Shown here: piece by piece, positions 17,259-25,552 of the stretch | Layout: each line of letters starts with the position of its first letter | How positions within the stretch are numbered: position 1 is the first letter of the stretch | Assembly (NCBI GenBank): GCA_044353505.1 | Contig: JBILBU010000001.1 | Location: 103,924 to 167,923 of the forward strand | Reading direction: 5' to 3' | Origin: Pollutibacter sp044353505 | GTDB taxonomy: Bacteria; Bacteroidota; Bacteroidia; Chitinophagales; Chitinophagaceae | Length of the DNA stretch: 64,000 nt | The notes under the pieces: generated by a model | Seen by the model: the letters and a program-made list of their open reading frames with translations, nothing else | The model's database searches: none | What the model was told of the DNA's origin: nothing | Position numbers and translations under genes: made by a program

Positions 17259-18824
17259 TTATTTTAATTCAACAATCATTTCAATTTCAACTGCGATATT
17301 GTTAGGCAGGGCATTGACACCAACAGAAGACCTAGCATGTTTACCGCGGCTCCCAAACACATCTACCATAAGATCCGAGAACCCATTCATCACCGCAGGC
17401 TGTTGTCCGAATTCGGAATCAGAATTAACCAGCCCCAATACCTTAACTACACGCTTCACTTTATTCAGATCTCCAAGATATCCTTTTAATGTAGAAATCA
17501 GAGAAATGCCAGTAAGTCTGGCTGCTTCTTTCCCCTGCTCTACGCTAAGATCTTTACCAAGTTTTCCATAAACCTGACCGCCTCCTGGCTTATCAGGACC
17601 ATGCCCTGATAAATAAACAGTATTCCCAACCTGTACAAACTTTACATAGTTTGCAACAGGAGCAACAGGTGGGATCAATTGTATATTAAGCGTACGAATT
17701 CGCTCTTCTGGATCTACGGCTGCTTCTGAAGCGGTAAAAACAAGACTCACAGGGGCTTTTACAAAAATATCCTGCTTGGTGTCTTTCATTCGACCAATCT
17801 GGTCATCAAATGAAAATACCTGAATTCGATTTTCTTTTTGGCTCGCCACAAATACAAATTTTCCAGTCGGATCAAAAGAAAAATTACGTGGCATGTTGGC
17901 CACAGGCTGATGGTATACTTTTTCGAGTCTGCCATTTTTCTGAATTGCAAATACGGTTACTTCATTGCTGCTCACACGATTTGAAGTCAGCAGCCACTTG
18001 CCATTCGGCGATATATGAATGTCTGCACTTCCTTTATTTGATGACCTGGCTGTGTCTGCCGCCAGGGTTTGCAACAATTTAAAATTCCCATTTTCAATAC
18101 CGAATACATCCACTACACCGGTTAACTCATTAATCAAGTAGGCATTACTGCCGGTTGAATTGAATGTCATGTGACGAGGTCCGTTTCCCGGCGTTACAGC
18201 AATAACCGTGGGATCTTCATCAACAAGCCCATCAGCATAAATTCTGTGCTGATATATTTTATCCGTTCCAAGATCAGTAACATAGAGATGGTATTGATCG
18301 GGAGAGAGGACGACATTGTGTGCATGAGATTCCTGCTGCCTGGCTTTATTTATACTTGATCCCTTATAGACAATATGTTGTGCAACTGGAGAAAGTCGGC
18401 CATGATCTGTTTTAAAAACACTCAGACTACCTCCACTATAGTTTGCGGTATATGCAGTTTTTGAGGCTTCCCGGTACGTAATAAAACAAGGATCATCCCC
18501 AGCAGTTAAAGAAGAATTAAGAAATTCATATTTTCCTTTGGCGTCAAGCTGAAAAGCAGAAACAGCAGACTTACTACCTGATTCATTTACGACATACAAA
18601 TTGTTTAGATCTTGGGATACAGTAAGATAGGAAGCATTGGTAGTCTTTACAGCGTAAAGAGCAGCCGCCTTGCCGGTATTCATATCCACAGCATATACTT
18701 CAATACCAGGATTTCCTGCGCTGGTATAAGACCCTACAATCAGGTTGTACCTCAAACTATCAGCCTGAGGAACAGAAAACAATATGTTCGATGCTACTAA
18801 AAGAAATGACAACATAATCTTCAC
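17259..18824 (-). CDS. exported lactonase (7-bladed propeller) fused to a RidA domain
   Basis: This 521-residue exported protein has two domains. Residues about 25-365 match the 6-phosphogluconolactonase (YbhE/Pgl) propeller family: LIVGSYTSAGNPGIEVYAVD, ESHAHNVVLSPDQYHLYVTD, GNGPRHMTFNSTG, RNFSFDPTGKFVFVASQ. From about 378 a RidA-type domain follows (YLSGHGPDKPGGG), with active-site Arg498 (ARSSVGVNALPNN) and Glu513 (AVEIEMIVE). The frame starts at GTG 18824; an ATG at 18815 is an alternative, and either gives a signal peptide. It is the first gene of the four-gene operon and divergent from the amidohydrolase. It could open a lactone and deaminate an imine; substrates are unknown. Confidence 0.85.
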   Translation of the reverse strand: MKIMLSFLLVASNILFSVPQADSLRYNLIVGSYTSAGNPGIEVYAVDMNTGKAAALYAVKTTNASYLTVSQDLNNLYVVNESGSKSAVSAFQLDAKGKYEFLNSSLTAGDDPCFITYREASKTAYTANYSGGSLSVFKTDHGRLSPVAQHIVYKGSSINKARQQESHAHNVVLSPDQYHLYVTDLGTDKIYQHRIYADGLVDEDPTVIAVTPGNGPRHMTFNSTGSNAYLINELTGVVDVFGIENGNFKLLQTLAADTARSSNKGSADIHISPNGKWLLTSNRVSSNEVTVFAIQKNGRLEKVYHQPVANMPRNFSFDPTGKFVFVASQKENRIQVFSFDDQIGRMKDTKQDIFVKAPVSLVFTASEAAVDPEERIRTLNIQLIPPVAPVANYVKFVQVGNTVYLSGHGPDKPGGGQVYGKLGKDLSVEQGKEAARLTGISLISTLKGYLGDLNKVKRVVKVLGLVNSDSEFGQQPAVMNGFSDLMVDVFGSRGKHARSSVGVNALPNNIAVEIEMIVELK

Positions 18825-18947
18825 TTGGTTTGAGGGTATAAATTACAAAAAATTGCACAAATTGTGGCGGCTTCTTTGAATATGGGCATTAGAATCTTGA
18901 TTTTCACTACATTTAATAAGATAATGTTGAAATCAAAATTTTTGTTC
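18825..18947. promoter_or_regulatory. divergent promoter region between lactonase-RidA and amidohydrolase
   Basis: This is the only gap from which both the minus-strand four-gene operon and the plus-strand amidohydrolase can be read. It is AT-rich. No convincing full Bacteroidota promoter (TTTG with TAnnTTTG) could be assigned by eye, and no long palindrome was seen. The upstream ATG/GTG codons in the plus frame from 18864 are ignored in favour of the signal-peptide start at 18948. Confidence 0.45.
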
Positions 18948-20201
18948 ATGAAGAAGTTTGTTTCTCTTTTTGCCATGTTGCTTTTAGCCCACTCCTACTC
19001 GTTTGCACAAGTTGAAAAGACTTATGATATATTGATAAAAAACGGTACTGTGATCGACCCGAAAAATAATATTCATGAAGTACTTGATATTGGGATTAAG
19101 GCAGGCAAAATTTTAAAGCTTGGGAAAGGAATTGATGCTTCACTTGCAAAGCAGGTTGTCAATGCAAGGGGGCTGTTGATTACACCCGGACTAATCGATA
19201 TACATGGACATGTGTTTCATGGCACACAAGAAAATCATTATTTGAGTGATGGGTTTGACGCACTTCCTCCTGATGGTTTTACGTTAAGAACTGGAGTAAC
19301 CACGATTGTTGATTGTGGAAGTGCTGGATGGAGAAATTTCAGCACGTTCAAAAAAAATATCATTGACAGATCACGCACCAGGGTATTGTCCTTTCTCAAC
19401 ATTGTTGGTGAAGGAATGCGCGGAGGGGCATATGAACAGAACATAGATGATATGAATCCGATAGCAGCTGCTGATATGGCTAAACAGTACAAGGAACATA
19501 TCGTTGGTTTCAAGTTGGCTCATTTCTCTGGACACGACTGGAGGCCTACAGACAAGGCAGTAGAAGCCGGAATACTTGCCGGTATGCCCGTAATCATCGA
19601 TTTTGGAGGATCCAATCCTACACTCTCTATAGAAGAACTTTATATGAAACATCTAAGGCCTGGTGATATCTATACGCATACGTATGCATCGCTAAACGGC
19701 GCAAGAGAAACGATTGTTGATGAAAAGACAAATCAATTAAAACCATTCGTACTTGAAGCTCAACTCAGGGGAATCATCTTTGATGTTGGTTATGGCGGTG
19801 CCAGTTTCAATTTCACGCAAGCGATTCCTGCACTGAAAGCAGGTTTGTATCCCAACACGATAAGCACAGACCTCCATACGGGGAGCATGAATGCTTCAAT
19901 GAAAAACCAATTGGACATCATGTCAAAATTCATGCTCATGGGCATGTCGCTTGACGAAGTAATAAAAGCCAGCACATGGTCGCCTGCCAAAGCAATTCAG
20001 AGAGAAGAGCTTGGCCATCTTTCTGAGGGCGCCATTGCGGATATTGCTATCCTGCGCATACTGAAAGGAAGGTTTGGATTCTACGACAAGACTGGATACA
20101 AGATGAAAGGCAAAGAAAAGTTTGAGTGTGAAGTAACAATAAAGGGAGGGGCAATTGTTTACGACCTCAATGGAAATGCTTCTCCCATCTATGTAAAATA
20201 A
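18948..20201 (+). CDS. exported amidohydrolase/deacetylase family metallohydrolase
   Basis: This 417-residue protein starts at the ATG at 18948, which begins a signal peptide (MKKFVSLFAMLLLAHSYSFAQ). It is a dihydroorotase-like metal-dependent hydrolase. Visible motifs are the composite-barrel NARGLLITPGLIDIHGHVFHG (HxH), HIVGFKLAHFSGHDW (likely carboxylated Lys), DIYTHTYAS (His) and TISTDLHTGSMN (Asp). The usual third-strand His position reads VIIDFGGSNP. The subfamily (EF_0837/AHA_3915 type) is known to sit beside SelA-related PLP enzymes, exactly the neighbour here. It would remove an acyl or carbamoyl group or open a cyclic amide. It faces the RidA/PLP operon across a shared promoter region. 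Confidence 0.85.
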   Translation: MKKFVSLFAMLLLAHSYSFAQVEKTYDILIKNGTVIDPKNNIHEVLDIGIKAGKILKLGKGIDASLAKQVVNARGLLITPGLIDIHGHVFHGTQENHYLSDGFDALPPDGFTLRTGVTTIVDCGSAGWRNFSTFKKNIIDRSRTRVLSFLNIVGEGMRGGAYEQNIDDMNPIAAADMAKQYKEHIVGFKLAHFSGHDWRPTDKAVEAGILAGMPVIIDFGGSNPTLSIEELYMKHLRPGDIYTHTYASLNGARETIVDEKTNQLKPFVLEAQLRGIIFDVGYGGASFNFTQAIPALKAGLYPNTISTDLHTGSMNASMKNQLDIMSKFMLMGMSLDEVIKASTWSPAKAIQREELGHLSEGAIADIAILRILKGRFGFYDKTGYKMKGKEKFECEVTIKGGAIVYDLNGNASPIYVK

Positions 20202-21920
20202 CTATCTCTCAAGAAGCTTTCTTGCATTTGCAACTTCTTCCTTATTTACAGGACTTTTATTGTTGCTGTAACTTTTTCTGACATAGGTCATCAGATCAGC
20301 AAGTTGTTGATTATTTAAGAAATTGAATTTCGGCATCACATTATTATACTCTTTACCCAATACCTTAATTGGACCTTCAAGTCCCTTTAACAAAACAGAT
20401 ATCAATCTTTTTTTATCTCCATTCACCCATTCAGAATTCACCAATGGAGGATACCTATTTCCATCTCCCATTCCATTGCCTTGATGACAACTTCTGCAGT
20501 ATGTATTGTATAGTTGTTCCCCCTTATCAATATTCATCGTTCGCTCTACGTTGTCAAGTACTGGATCCGGATTTTTAATATTGGTCCGATTTTCCCTTGC
20601 ACGCATTCCTTCAAGATCTTTATCGCTAAATTTTTTTTTGTCACCCGTATACATGACTCTCCAGATCTTTCCTTTTTTTGAATCTGAGATGTACAAAGAT
20701 CCATCAGGCCCAACTGAAAGTCCCATGGGCCTGTGCCTTGCATCAGCAGTATTTACCAAAGTATCCTGCCCTGCAAATCCATCAGCAAACACCTCCATCT
20801 TTTGCGCCTTACCGTCTTTGAATGGAATAAATGCAACAAAATAACCTGCTTGCGGATATGGAGCTCGAATGGTAGACCCATGCAACGCAACAAAGGCACC
20901 ATTTTTATACCGCTCAGGAAATTGATTTCCTGTATAGAAGATCAAGTCATTAGGAGCATAGTGTCCGGGGAAACCAAAGGCTGGTTTGATGATGGTACTG
21001 TCTGCACACACCTTGTTACCATCTCCCCCATATTCTGGATTGACCATCACCTTTCCTTTCATCTGGTCATAATAATAGTATGGCCATCCTGCGTTTGCTC
21101 CTGATGGAAGTTTATAAAACCCTTCGGAGGGGAGTACTGCATTTTGCCAAGCAGAATAATACTGCGACCAACTTTGATGAAGATTATCTCTGCCATGCAC
21201 TACAGCGTATAGAGAATTGTCTTGAAAATTCCAATCGAGTCCAACCACGCTTCGAACGCCAGTTGCCACCTTCTTCCCATCGCTTGTCCGGAACTGATTT
21301 AATTTACTTTCATCAAACATCCAAATCCCTGCATTTGAATCAAGTATTGGACATGGATACATACCAGGGGAAGAAGGAATTCGATTTTTTTCCTGACAAG
21401 CGTCAGATGGTGCACCAAAGGCAACATAGATATTGCCCTTATTATCAAAAGCTATGGGCTTTGTGTTATGCTCTCTTCTTGCACCACTGTCAACCACAAT
21501 GACCTCAGGCTCTGAAGTAGGAATAAGTTGACCCCTTTTCAATTTGTACCGATAGACCAGCATTTCTGAACTCGTGTACAGATACCCATTATGAATTTTC
21601 ATGGCAGTTGAATAGGCTCCTTCGTTTTTAAACTTACCAAAGTTCTTAATACTATCTGCCCTGCCATCACCATTAAGATCACGGAGTGCCCAATTATTTC
21701 CTCCTTCTAGGTCAAAACGACCCTTTACATAAATGTCGCCGTTTTCGTTTACAGTAAGGTGACGAGCCACTCCCGGCAAGCTGTCAACAACAACAATTAA
21801 GCCAAATCCATTGGGCAAAAATAAATCGACATTATCTTTATTCGGAGTAGGTAGGGTTGTGCAAGATTGCAATGAAATACAAAATGTAATAATGTATAAA
21901 AAAAGTAGATGTAGACTCAT
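20202..21920 (-). CDS. lipoprotein sugar dehydrogenase-like propeller with C-terminal cytochrome c
   Basis: This 572-residue protein is a lipoprotein by its N-terminus (ISLQSC, Cys20). It has a six-bladed propeller resembling soluble PQQ glucose dehydrogenase / L-sorbosone dehydrogenase (RHLTVNENGDIYV, VVGLDWNFQDNSLYAVVHG, RPMGLSVGPDGSLYISD). A C-terminal class I cytochrome c domain carries the heme site CRSCH (Cys475, Cys478, His479) and a Met ligand in NNVMPKF. It probably oxidises a sugar or alcohol in the periplasm and passes electrons through its own heme to a terminal oxidase, such as the cbb3 enzyme encoded in this window. It is 26 bp downstream of the BASS transporter in one transcript and abuts the amidohydrolase tail to tail. 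Confidence 0.82.
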   Translation of the reverse strand: MSLHLLFLYIITFCISLQSCTTLPTPNKDNVDLFLPNGFGLIVVVDSLPGVARHLTVNENGDIYVKGRFDLEGGNNWALRDLNGDGRADSIKNFGKFKNEGAYSTAMKIHNGYLYTSSEMLVYRYKLKRGQLIPTSEPEVIVVDSGARREHNTKPIAFDNKGNIYVAFGAPSDACQEKNRIPSSPGMYPCPILDSNAGIWMFDESKLNQFRTSDGKKVATGVRSVVGLDWNFQDNSLYAVVHGRDNLHQSWSQYYSAWQNAVLPSEGFYKLPSGANAGWPYYYYDQMKGKVMVNPEYGGDGNKVCADSTIIKPAFGFPGHYAPNDLIFYTGNQFPERYKNGAFVALHGSTIRAPYPQAGYFVAFIPFKDGKAQKMEVFADGFAGQDTLVNTADARHRPMGLSVGPDGSLYISDSKKGKIWRVMYTGDKKKFSDKDLEGMRARENRTNIKNPDPVLDNVERTMNIDKGEQLYNTYCRSCHQGNGMGDGNRYPPLVNSEWVNGDKKRLISVLLKGLEGPIKVLGKEYNNVMPKFNFLNNQQLADLMTYVRKSYSNNKSPVNKEEVANARKLLER

Positions 21921-21946
21921 GATTGGCTGTTTTTCTATATATAAAA

Positions 21947-23059
21947 CTAGTGCCCCAAAGCAGGATCTTGCTCAATATAATCTTTTGGTACCCGCTTATG
22001 CCAGTAGGATGCAAGCATAGAACCTGTGATATTCATCAGTGGACCAAACACACCGGCGGCTAGACCAATCGTTGCAATTTTACCCAACCCTTTTGCAATG
22101 CCAGATGCCAAACCAGCATTCTGCAAACCTACTTCAATGGCAATTGTTCTTGCATCACTCTCGTTCATCTTGAAGAGTCGTGCAGACCAATAACCCAATA
22201 GGTATCCAAATGTATTGTGCAACAATGCAAAAACGATGAGCAGTGGGCCGATGGTAAGCAGACTGTTTCTTCCTGATGCGGTAATCACAACAATAATCAT
22301 GGCTATTCCCAACATGGAGATCAGTGGCATTACTTTCTCTAACCATCCCACTTTACCTGAAAATATTTTATTGAAAATCAAGCCAGCAGCAATTGGCAAT
22401 ATGATCATCTTTGAAATATCGAGCATCATGTTAATGACGTTGATCTCAATAAACTCGCCAGCAAGCAGCTTCATCAATAAGGGTGTTATAAACGGAGCCA
22501 AAAGCGTTGTAATGGATGTTATGGTTATAGATAAAGCAAGATTTGCTTTAGCCAGATAAGCCATGACATTGGATGCAAGTCCGCTTGGAGAACAACCCAC
22601 CAATATAATCCCTGCAGCAATCTCAGGCTCAAATCCACTCATATTTGCCAAGACAAATCCAAGACTAGGCATGATAATAAATTGACTAGCAACTCCAATC
22701 ATAACACCTTTGGGAGTTTTGACAACAGCAACAAAATCTTTCATGCTCATTGAAGCACCCATACCAAACATAATAATCTGAAGCAGGGGTATAATCAGTC
22801 CTGTTAACTTAAATCCACCCCAAACCAAGAAATGCCCAGGATAATATAATGCAGATGAAACTGCTGCAAAAATTAGGATGGTAAACGCAAATCCTTTAAG
22901 CTGTTCGTAGCCACGAAAACCAATACCAAGAAGAACAAAGAATGCAATGGCAAACGGCCCTGTTGCATCAACCCTTCCAGTAATCAATAATGCGATTGCT
23001 ATGAGAAGTGATAATCCAGCGGCAAAAAATGCAGCTGAGTAAAGTGATATTTTTTTCAA
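21947..23059 (-). CDS. bile acid:sodium symporter (BASS) family transporter
   Basis: This 370-residue protein has about ten membrane segments. The discontinuous-helix motifs of the BASS fold are visible: MIGVASQFIIMPSLGFVLA and GIILVGCSPSGLASNVMAYLAKANLALSITIT, then LQNAGLASGIAKGLG. The start is TTG at 23059: no ATG is available before an in-frame stop upstream, and the sequence MKKISLYSAAFF reads as the natural N-terminus. Family members move organic anions with Na+, including pyruvate, pantoate-type 2-oxo acids and bile acids. In this context a 2-oxo acid released by the RidA/RraA block is an attractive but unproven cargo. It is transcribed with the dehydrogenase-cytochrome. Confidence 0.85.
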   Translation of the reverse strand: MKKISLYSAAFFAAGLSLLIAIALLITGRVDATGPFAIAFFVLLGIGFRGYEQLKGFAFTILIFAAVSSALYYPGHFLVWGGFKLTGLIIPLLQIIMFGMGASMSMKDFVAVVKTPKGVMIGVASQFIIMPSLGFVLANMSGFEPEIAAGIILVGCSPSGLASNVMAYLAKANLALSITITSITTLLAPFITPLLMKLLAGEFIEINVINMMLDISKMIILPIAAGLIFNKIFSGKVGWLEKVMPLISMLGIAMIIVVITASGRNSLLTIGPLLIVFALLHNTFGYLLGYWSARLFKMNESDARTIAIEVGLQNAGLASGIAKGLGKIATIGLAAGVFGPLMNITGSMLASYWHKRVPKDYIEQDPALGH

Positions 23060-23128
23060 GCGAGTTGGTTTTGATAACTAATATAACAGAATTTTCCTGA
23101 ATATGATTCTGTAACTTAGCATCTTATT

Positions 23129-23200
23129 GGCCTCGTAGTACAATGGATAGTATAAGAGCCTCCGAAGCTCCAGATCCCGGTTCGATTCCAGGCGAGGCCA
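23129..23200 (+). tRNA. tRNA-Arg (anticodon CCG)
   Basis: A 72-nt cloverleaf can be folded: acceptor GGCCTCG with CGAGGCC, D-stem GTAC/GTAT, anticodon loop CTCCGAA (anticodon CCG, codon CGG), T-arm CCCGG-TTCGATT-CCAGG and discriminator A. CCA is not encoded. Two mismatches are present, A27-C43 at the foot of the anticodon stem and C51-A63 in the T-stem. The gene stands alone between the BASS transporter and a repeat-rich gap. Confidence 0.93.
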
Positions 23201-23233
23201 CTTGAATACAGCCAGGGACAAGTGAAATACAAG

Positions 23234-23299
23234 GTTGAAGAAGTTGAAGTAGTTGAAGTAGTTGAAGTAGTTGAAGTAGTTGAAGAGGTTTAAGAAGTT
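23234..23299. repeat. 9-bp tandem repeat, GTTGAAGTA-type, seven units
   Basis: Seven consecutive 9-mers start at 23234, 23243, 23252, 23261, 23270, 23279 and 23288. Four are exactly GTTGAAGTA; the others vary in the last bases (GTTGAAGAA, GTTGAAGAG, GTTTAAGAA). It is intergenic, between tRNA-Arg and panD. It has no ORF support and could be a slippage-prone locus. Confidence 0.85.
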
Positions 23300-23315
23300 A
23301 AAATATTGGCTGTAT

Positions 23316-23379
23316 CACTCGTCCCTTGTCCCTTGTCACTCGTCCCTTGTCCCTTGTCCCCTGTATTCCCTCGTCCCTT
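23316..23379. repeat. 21-bp perfect tandem duplication in GTCCCTT-rich tract
   Basis: A 21-bp unit beginning CACTCGTCCCTTG occupies 23316-23336 and is repeated without change at 23337-23357. Further GTCCCTT-like heptamers run to 23379, ending 4 bp before the panD stop codon. The word GGGACAAG also occurs in inverse sense just after the tRNA (about 23215), so a fold-back is possible in the panD transcript tail. Confidence 0.8.
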
Positions 23380-23383
23380 TAGC

Positions 23384-23728
23384 TTACAGCCGATTATCCG
23401 CATTCGGAAAAATAACCGTAGGCTTGAAGACCTTTGCTTCTTCTGGGGTCATCGCGGCATAAGAAACAACGATCACTTTGTCTCCCTTGCTAATTTTTAG
23501 TGCCGCTGGGCCGTTCATGCAAATCACACCGGAACCTCTTGGGCCAGTAATTACATAGGTGATCAGTCTCTCTCCATTGCGGTGATTGAGCACATGCACC
23601 TGCTCACCCGCCACCAAGCCTGCTGCATCAATCAAGTCCTCATCAATGGTGATGCTCCCGATATAATCAATATTGGCTTCTGTGACGTAGACATTATGAA
23701 TTTTCGACTTTAATACCTGTATCTGCAT
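23384..23728 (-). CDS. panD: aspartate 1-decarboxylase
   Basis: This pyruvoyl enzyme makes beta-alanine from L-aspartate for pantothenate. The ATG at 23728 gives the standard N-terminus MQIQVLKSKIHNVYVTEANI, so the 13 residues upstream in the frame are not used. The product has 114 residues. The self-cleavage site is present at DYIGSITID (Gly24-Ser25), where Ser25 becomes the pyruvoyl group, along with the catalytic Tyr/Arg region and NGPAALKISKGDKVIVVSYA. It lies 82 bp downstream of panB on the same strand, so the three pan genes probably form one unit. Its 3' side runs into a repeat tract. Confidence 0.96.
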   Translation of the reverse strand: MQIQVLKSKIHNVYVTEANIDYIGSITIDEDLIDAAGLVAGEQVHVLNHRNGERLITYVITGPRGSGVICMNGPAALKISKGDKVIVVSYAAMTPEEAKVFKPTVIFPNADNRL

Positions 23729-23810
23729 GATTGGTTCGTTACGTTGAAAGTGCAAAGATACTTTCAAAATGATTGAATGCCATATCGGTTAAAAAAAATC
23801 TGAAGAGATA

Positions 23811-24626
23811 TCAATACGATTCGTCTGCGTTGGGAAATGATTTGCTTTTAACATCGCTGATGTACTGCTTTACCGACTGGGGTATTATCTCCCCCAAATT
23901 TGCATAGCGTCGCAAAAACCTTGGATGAAAATCTGTATTTATTCCCAGCATGTCGTGCATAACAAGCACCTGTCCATCGCAATCCACACCTGCCCCTATC
24001 CCTATTGTTGGCACCCTCAAGGCCTTGCTCACTTCACCAGCAAGCAGGGCGGGTATTTTTTCTAATACCACTGCAAAACAGCCTGCCTCCTGCAACATCA
24101 ATGCCTCTTTTTTCAAAGTCTCGGCTTCAGCACCCTCTTTGGCCCTAACCCCATATGTACCAAACTGATAAATACTTTGGGGGGTCAAGCCCAAATGCCC
24201 CATTACTGGAACACCCGCTTTCACAATCTTTTTTATGCTTTCCAAGACTTCTTGTCCACCTTCCATTTTAACAGCATGCGCACCCGTTTCTTTCATGATG
24301 CGTATCGCTGAAGAAAGGGCTATCTCACTGTTGGATTGATAAGAGCCAAAAGGCAGATCCACCACCACCAAGGCCCTGTCTGTACCACGAACAACACATT
24401 GTGCATGGTATATCATTTGGTCTAAGGTAATAGGGAGGGTTGTTTCATGACCCGCAATCACATTACTTGCACTGTCGCCAACAAGCATCACATCTACCCC
24501 GGCAGCATCCAACAATTTTGCCATTGAATATTCATAGCAAGTCAACATCGATATTTTTTCTTCCCGGTCCTTCATGATCTGCAGACTCTGGGTAGTGATC
24601 TTTTTAAACTCTTTTAAGTAACTCAT
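23811..24626 (-). CDS. panB: 3-methyl-2-oxobutanoate hydroxymethyltransferase
   Basis: This 271-residue TIM-barrel enzyme transfers a hydroxymethyl group from methylene-THF to ketoisovalerate to form ketopantoate. Family signatures are ISMLTCYEYSMAKLLDAAGVDVMLVGDSASNVIAGHETT (metal-site Asp in VGDS), VVDLPFGSYQ, GAHAVKMEGG, MGHLGLTPQS and PTIGIGAGVDCDGQVLVMHDMLG with the catalytic Glu/Asp regions in place. It overlaps the end of panC by 4 bp, indicating coupled translation. Length is normal for the family. Cytoplasmic. Confidence 0.97.
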   Translation of the reverse strand: MSYLKEFKKITTQSLQIMKDREEKISMLTCYEYSMAKLLDAAGVDVMLVGDSASNVIAGHETTLPITLDQMIYHAQCVVRGTDRALVVVDLPFGSYQSNSEIALSSAIRIMKETGAHAVKMEGGQEVLESIKKIVKAGVPVMGHLGLTPQSIYQFGTYGVRAKEGAEAETLKKEALMLQEAGCFAVVLEKIPALLAGEVSKALRVPTIGIGAGVDCDGQVLVMHDMLGINTDFHPRFLRRYANLGEIIPQSVKQYISDVKSKSFPNADESY

Positions 24627-25492
24627 AATTCAAAAGTATGATTATCTATTAAACGAACGCCTCCTATTGTTGCTGCTACCAATATAACAAAGGTTTTATC
24701 GAGCTGTTGAAGGGGCTCAAGTGTATCGGGGTCGCAGCAGGCAATGTAATCAACAGAATCGAAACCGGCTGCTAATAATGACTGCCGAAAGTTTGTTGAT
24801 AATTCAATGGGGTGAAGGATTGCGCCATTATCGAGGGATTTCCTGATGGATAAAAATCCTTGATATATAGCAGCTGCTTGCAGTCTGTGCTTGGCGGACA
24901 ACCGTGTATTTCTGCTGCTCATCGCCAACCCTGAACTTTCCCTGACGGTATCACCCACTATCAATGTTACGGGAGGAACTGTTGGAAGTGTTTTTAATAC
25001 GTGGCGAATGACCGCGACTTGCTGATAGTCTTTTATGCCCATGAATAAAGCGTGTGGACTTACCGCCGCCAACAAGCGCTGAACAACAGCACACACTCCT
25101 TGAAAATGGCCGGATCGATGCTCTCCCTCCCATAAAGCTTCTAACTGCCCCAATGCATAATGGGGAACAGCATTGATTCCACTGGGATACATCTCTTCGA
25201 CGGAAGGCAGATATACCATGTCGCAACCCGCGACCTGCAATTGCTCTAGGTCCTTGTCAAGCGTTTTGGGATATTTTGCAAAATCTGATGGGTCATTAAA
25301 TTGAATGGGGTTGACAAAAATACTGCAGACAACGACATCACAGGATTCCCTTGCAAGCTCAACCAAAGAGGTATGACCCTGATGCAAAGCCCCCATGGTG
25401 GGCACAAAACCAATACGCAGTCCTTGATTGTGAACGGCTTGCAGTTCCTCTTGTATTTGCTTCTTGGTGGTAAACGTTCTAATTTGCTTCAA
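24623..25492 (-). CDS. panC: pantothenate synthetase
   Basis: This 289-residue enzyme condenses pantoate with beta-alanine using ATP. The HxGH nucleotide motif is visible in VPTMGALHQGHTSLVELAR, together with VVCSIFVNPIQFNDPSDFAKYP, HRSGHFQGVCAVVQRLL, FMGIKDYQQVAVIRH and the KMSK-like SGLAMSSRNTRLS. Translation must begin at TTG 25492, because a stop codon precedes it directly in frame and no ATG fits the conserved N-terminus. It is the first gene of the panC-panB-panD run and faces coaBC, 60 bp away, from which it is transcribed divergently. Confidence 0.97.
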   Translation of the reverse strand: MKQIRTFTTKKQIQEELQAVHNQGLRIGFVPTMGALHQGHTSLVELARESCDVVVCSIFVNPIQFNDPSDFAKYPKTLDKDLEQLQVAGCDMVYLPSVEEMYPSGINAVPHYALGQLEALWEGEHRSGHFQGVCAVVQRLLAAVSPHALFMGIKDYQQVAVIRHVLKTLPTVPPVTLIVGDTVRESSGLAMSSRNTRLSAKHRLQAAAIYQGFLSIRKSLDNGAILHPIELSTNFRQSLLAAGFDSVDYIACCDPDTLEPLQQLDKTFVILVAATIGGVRLIDNHTFEL

Positions 25493-25552
25493 TTATGCTC
25501 CAATATTACATAAATTGACCTAATTTGCTCACTTCCATTTAGTTAAACCAGC

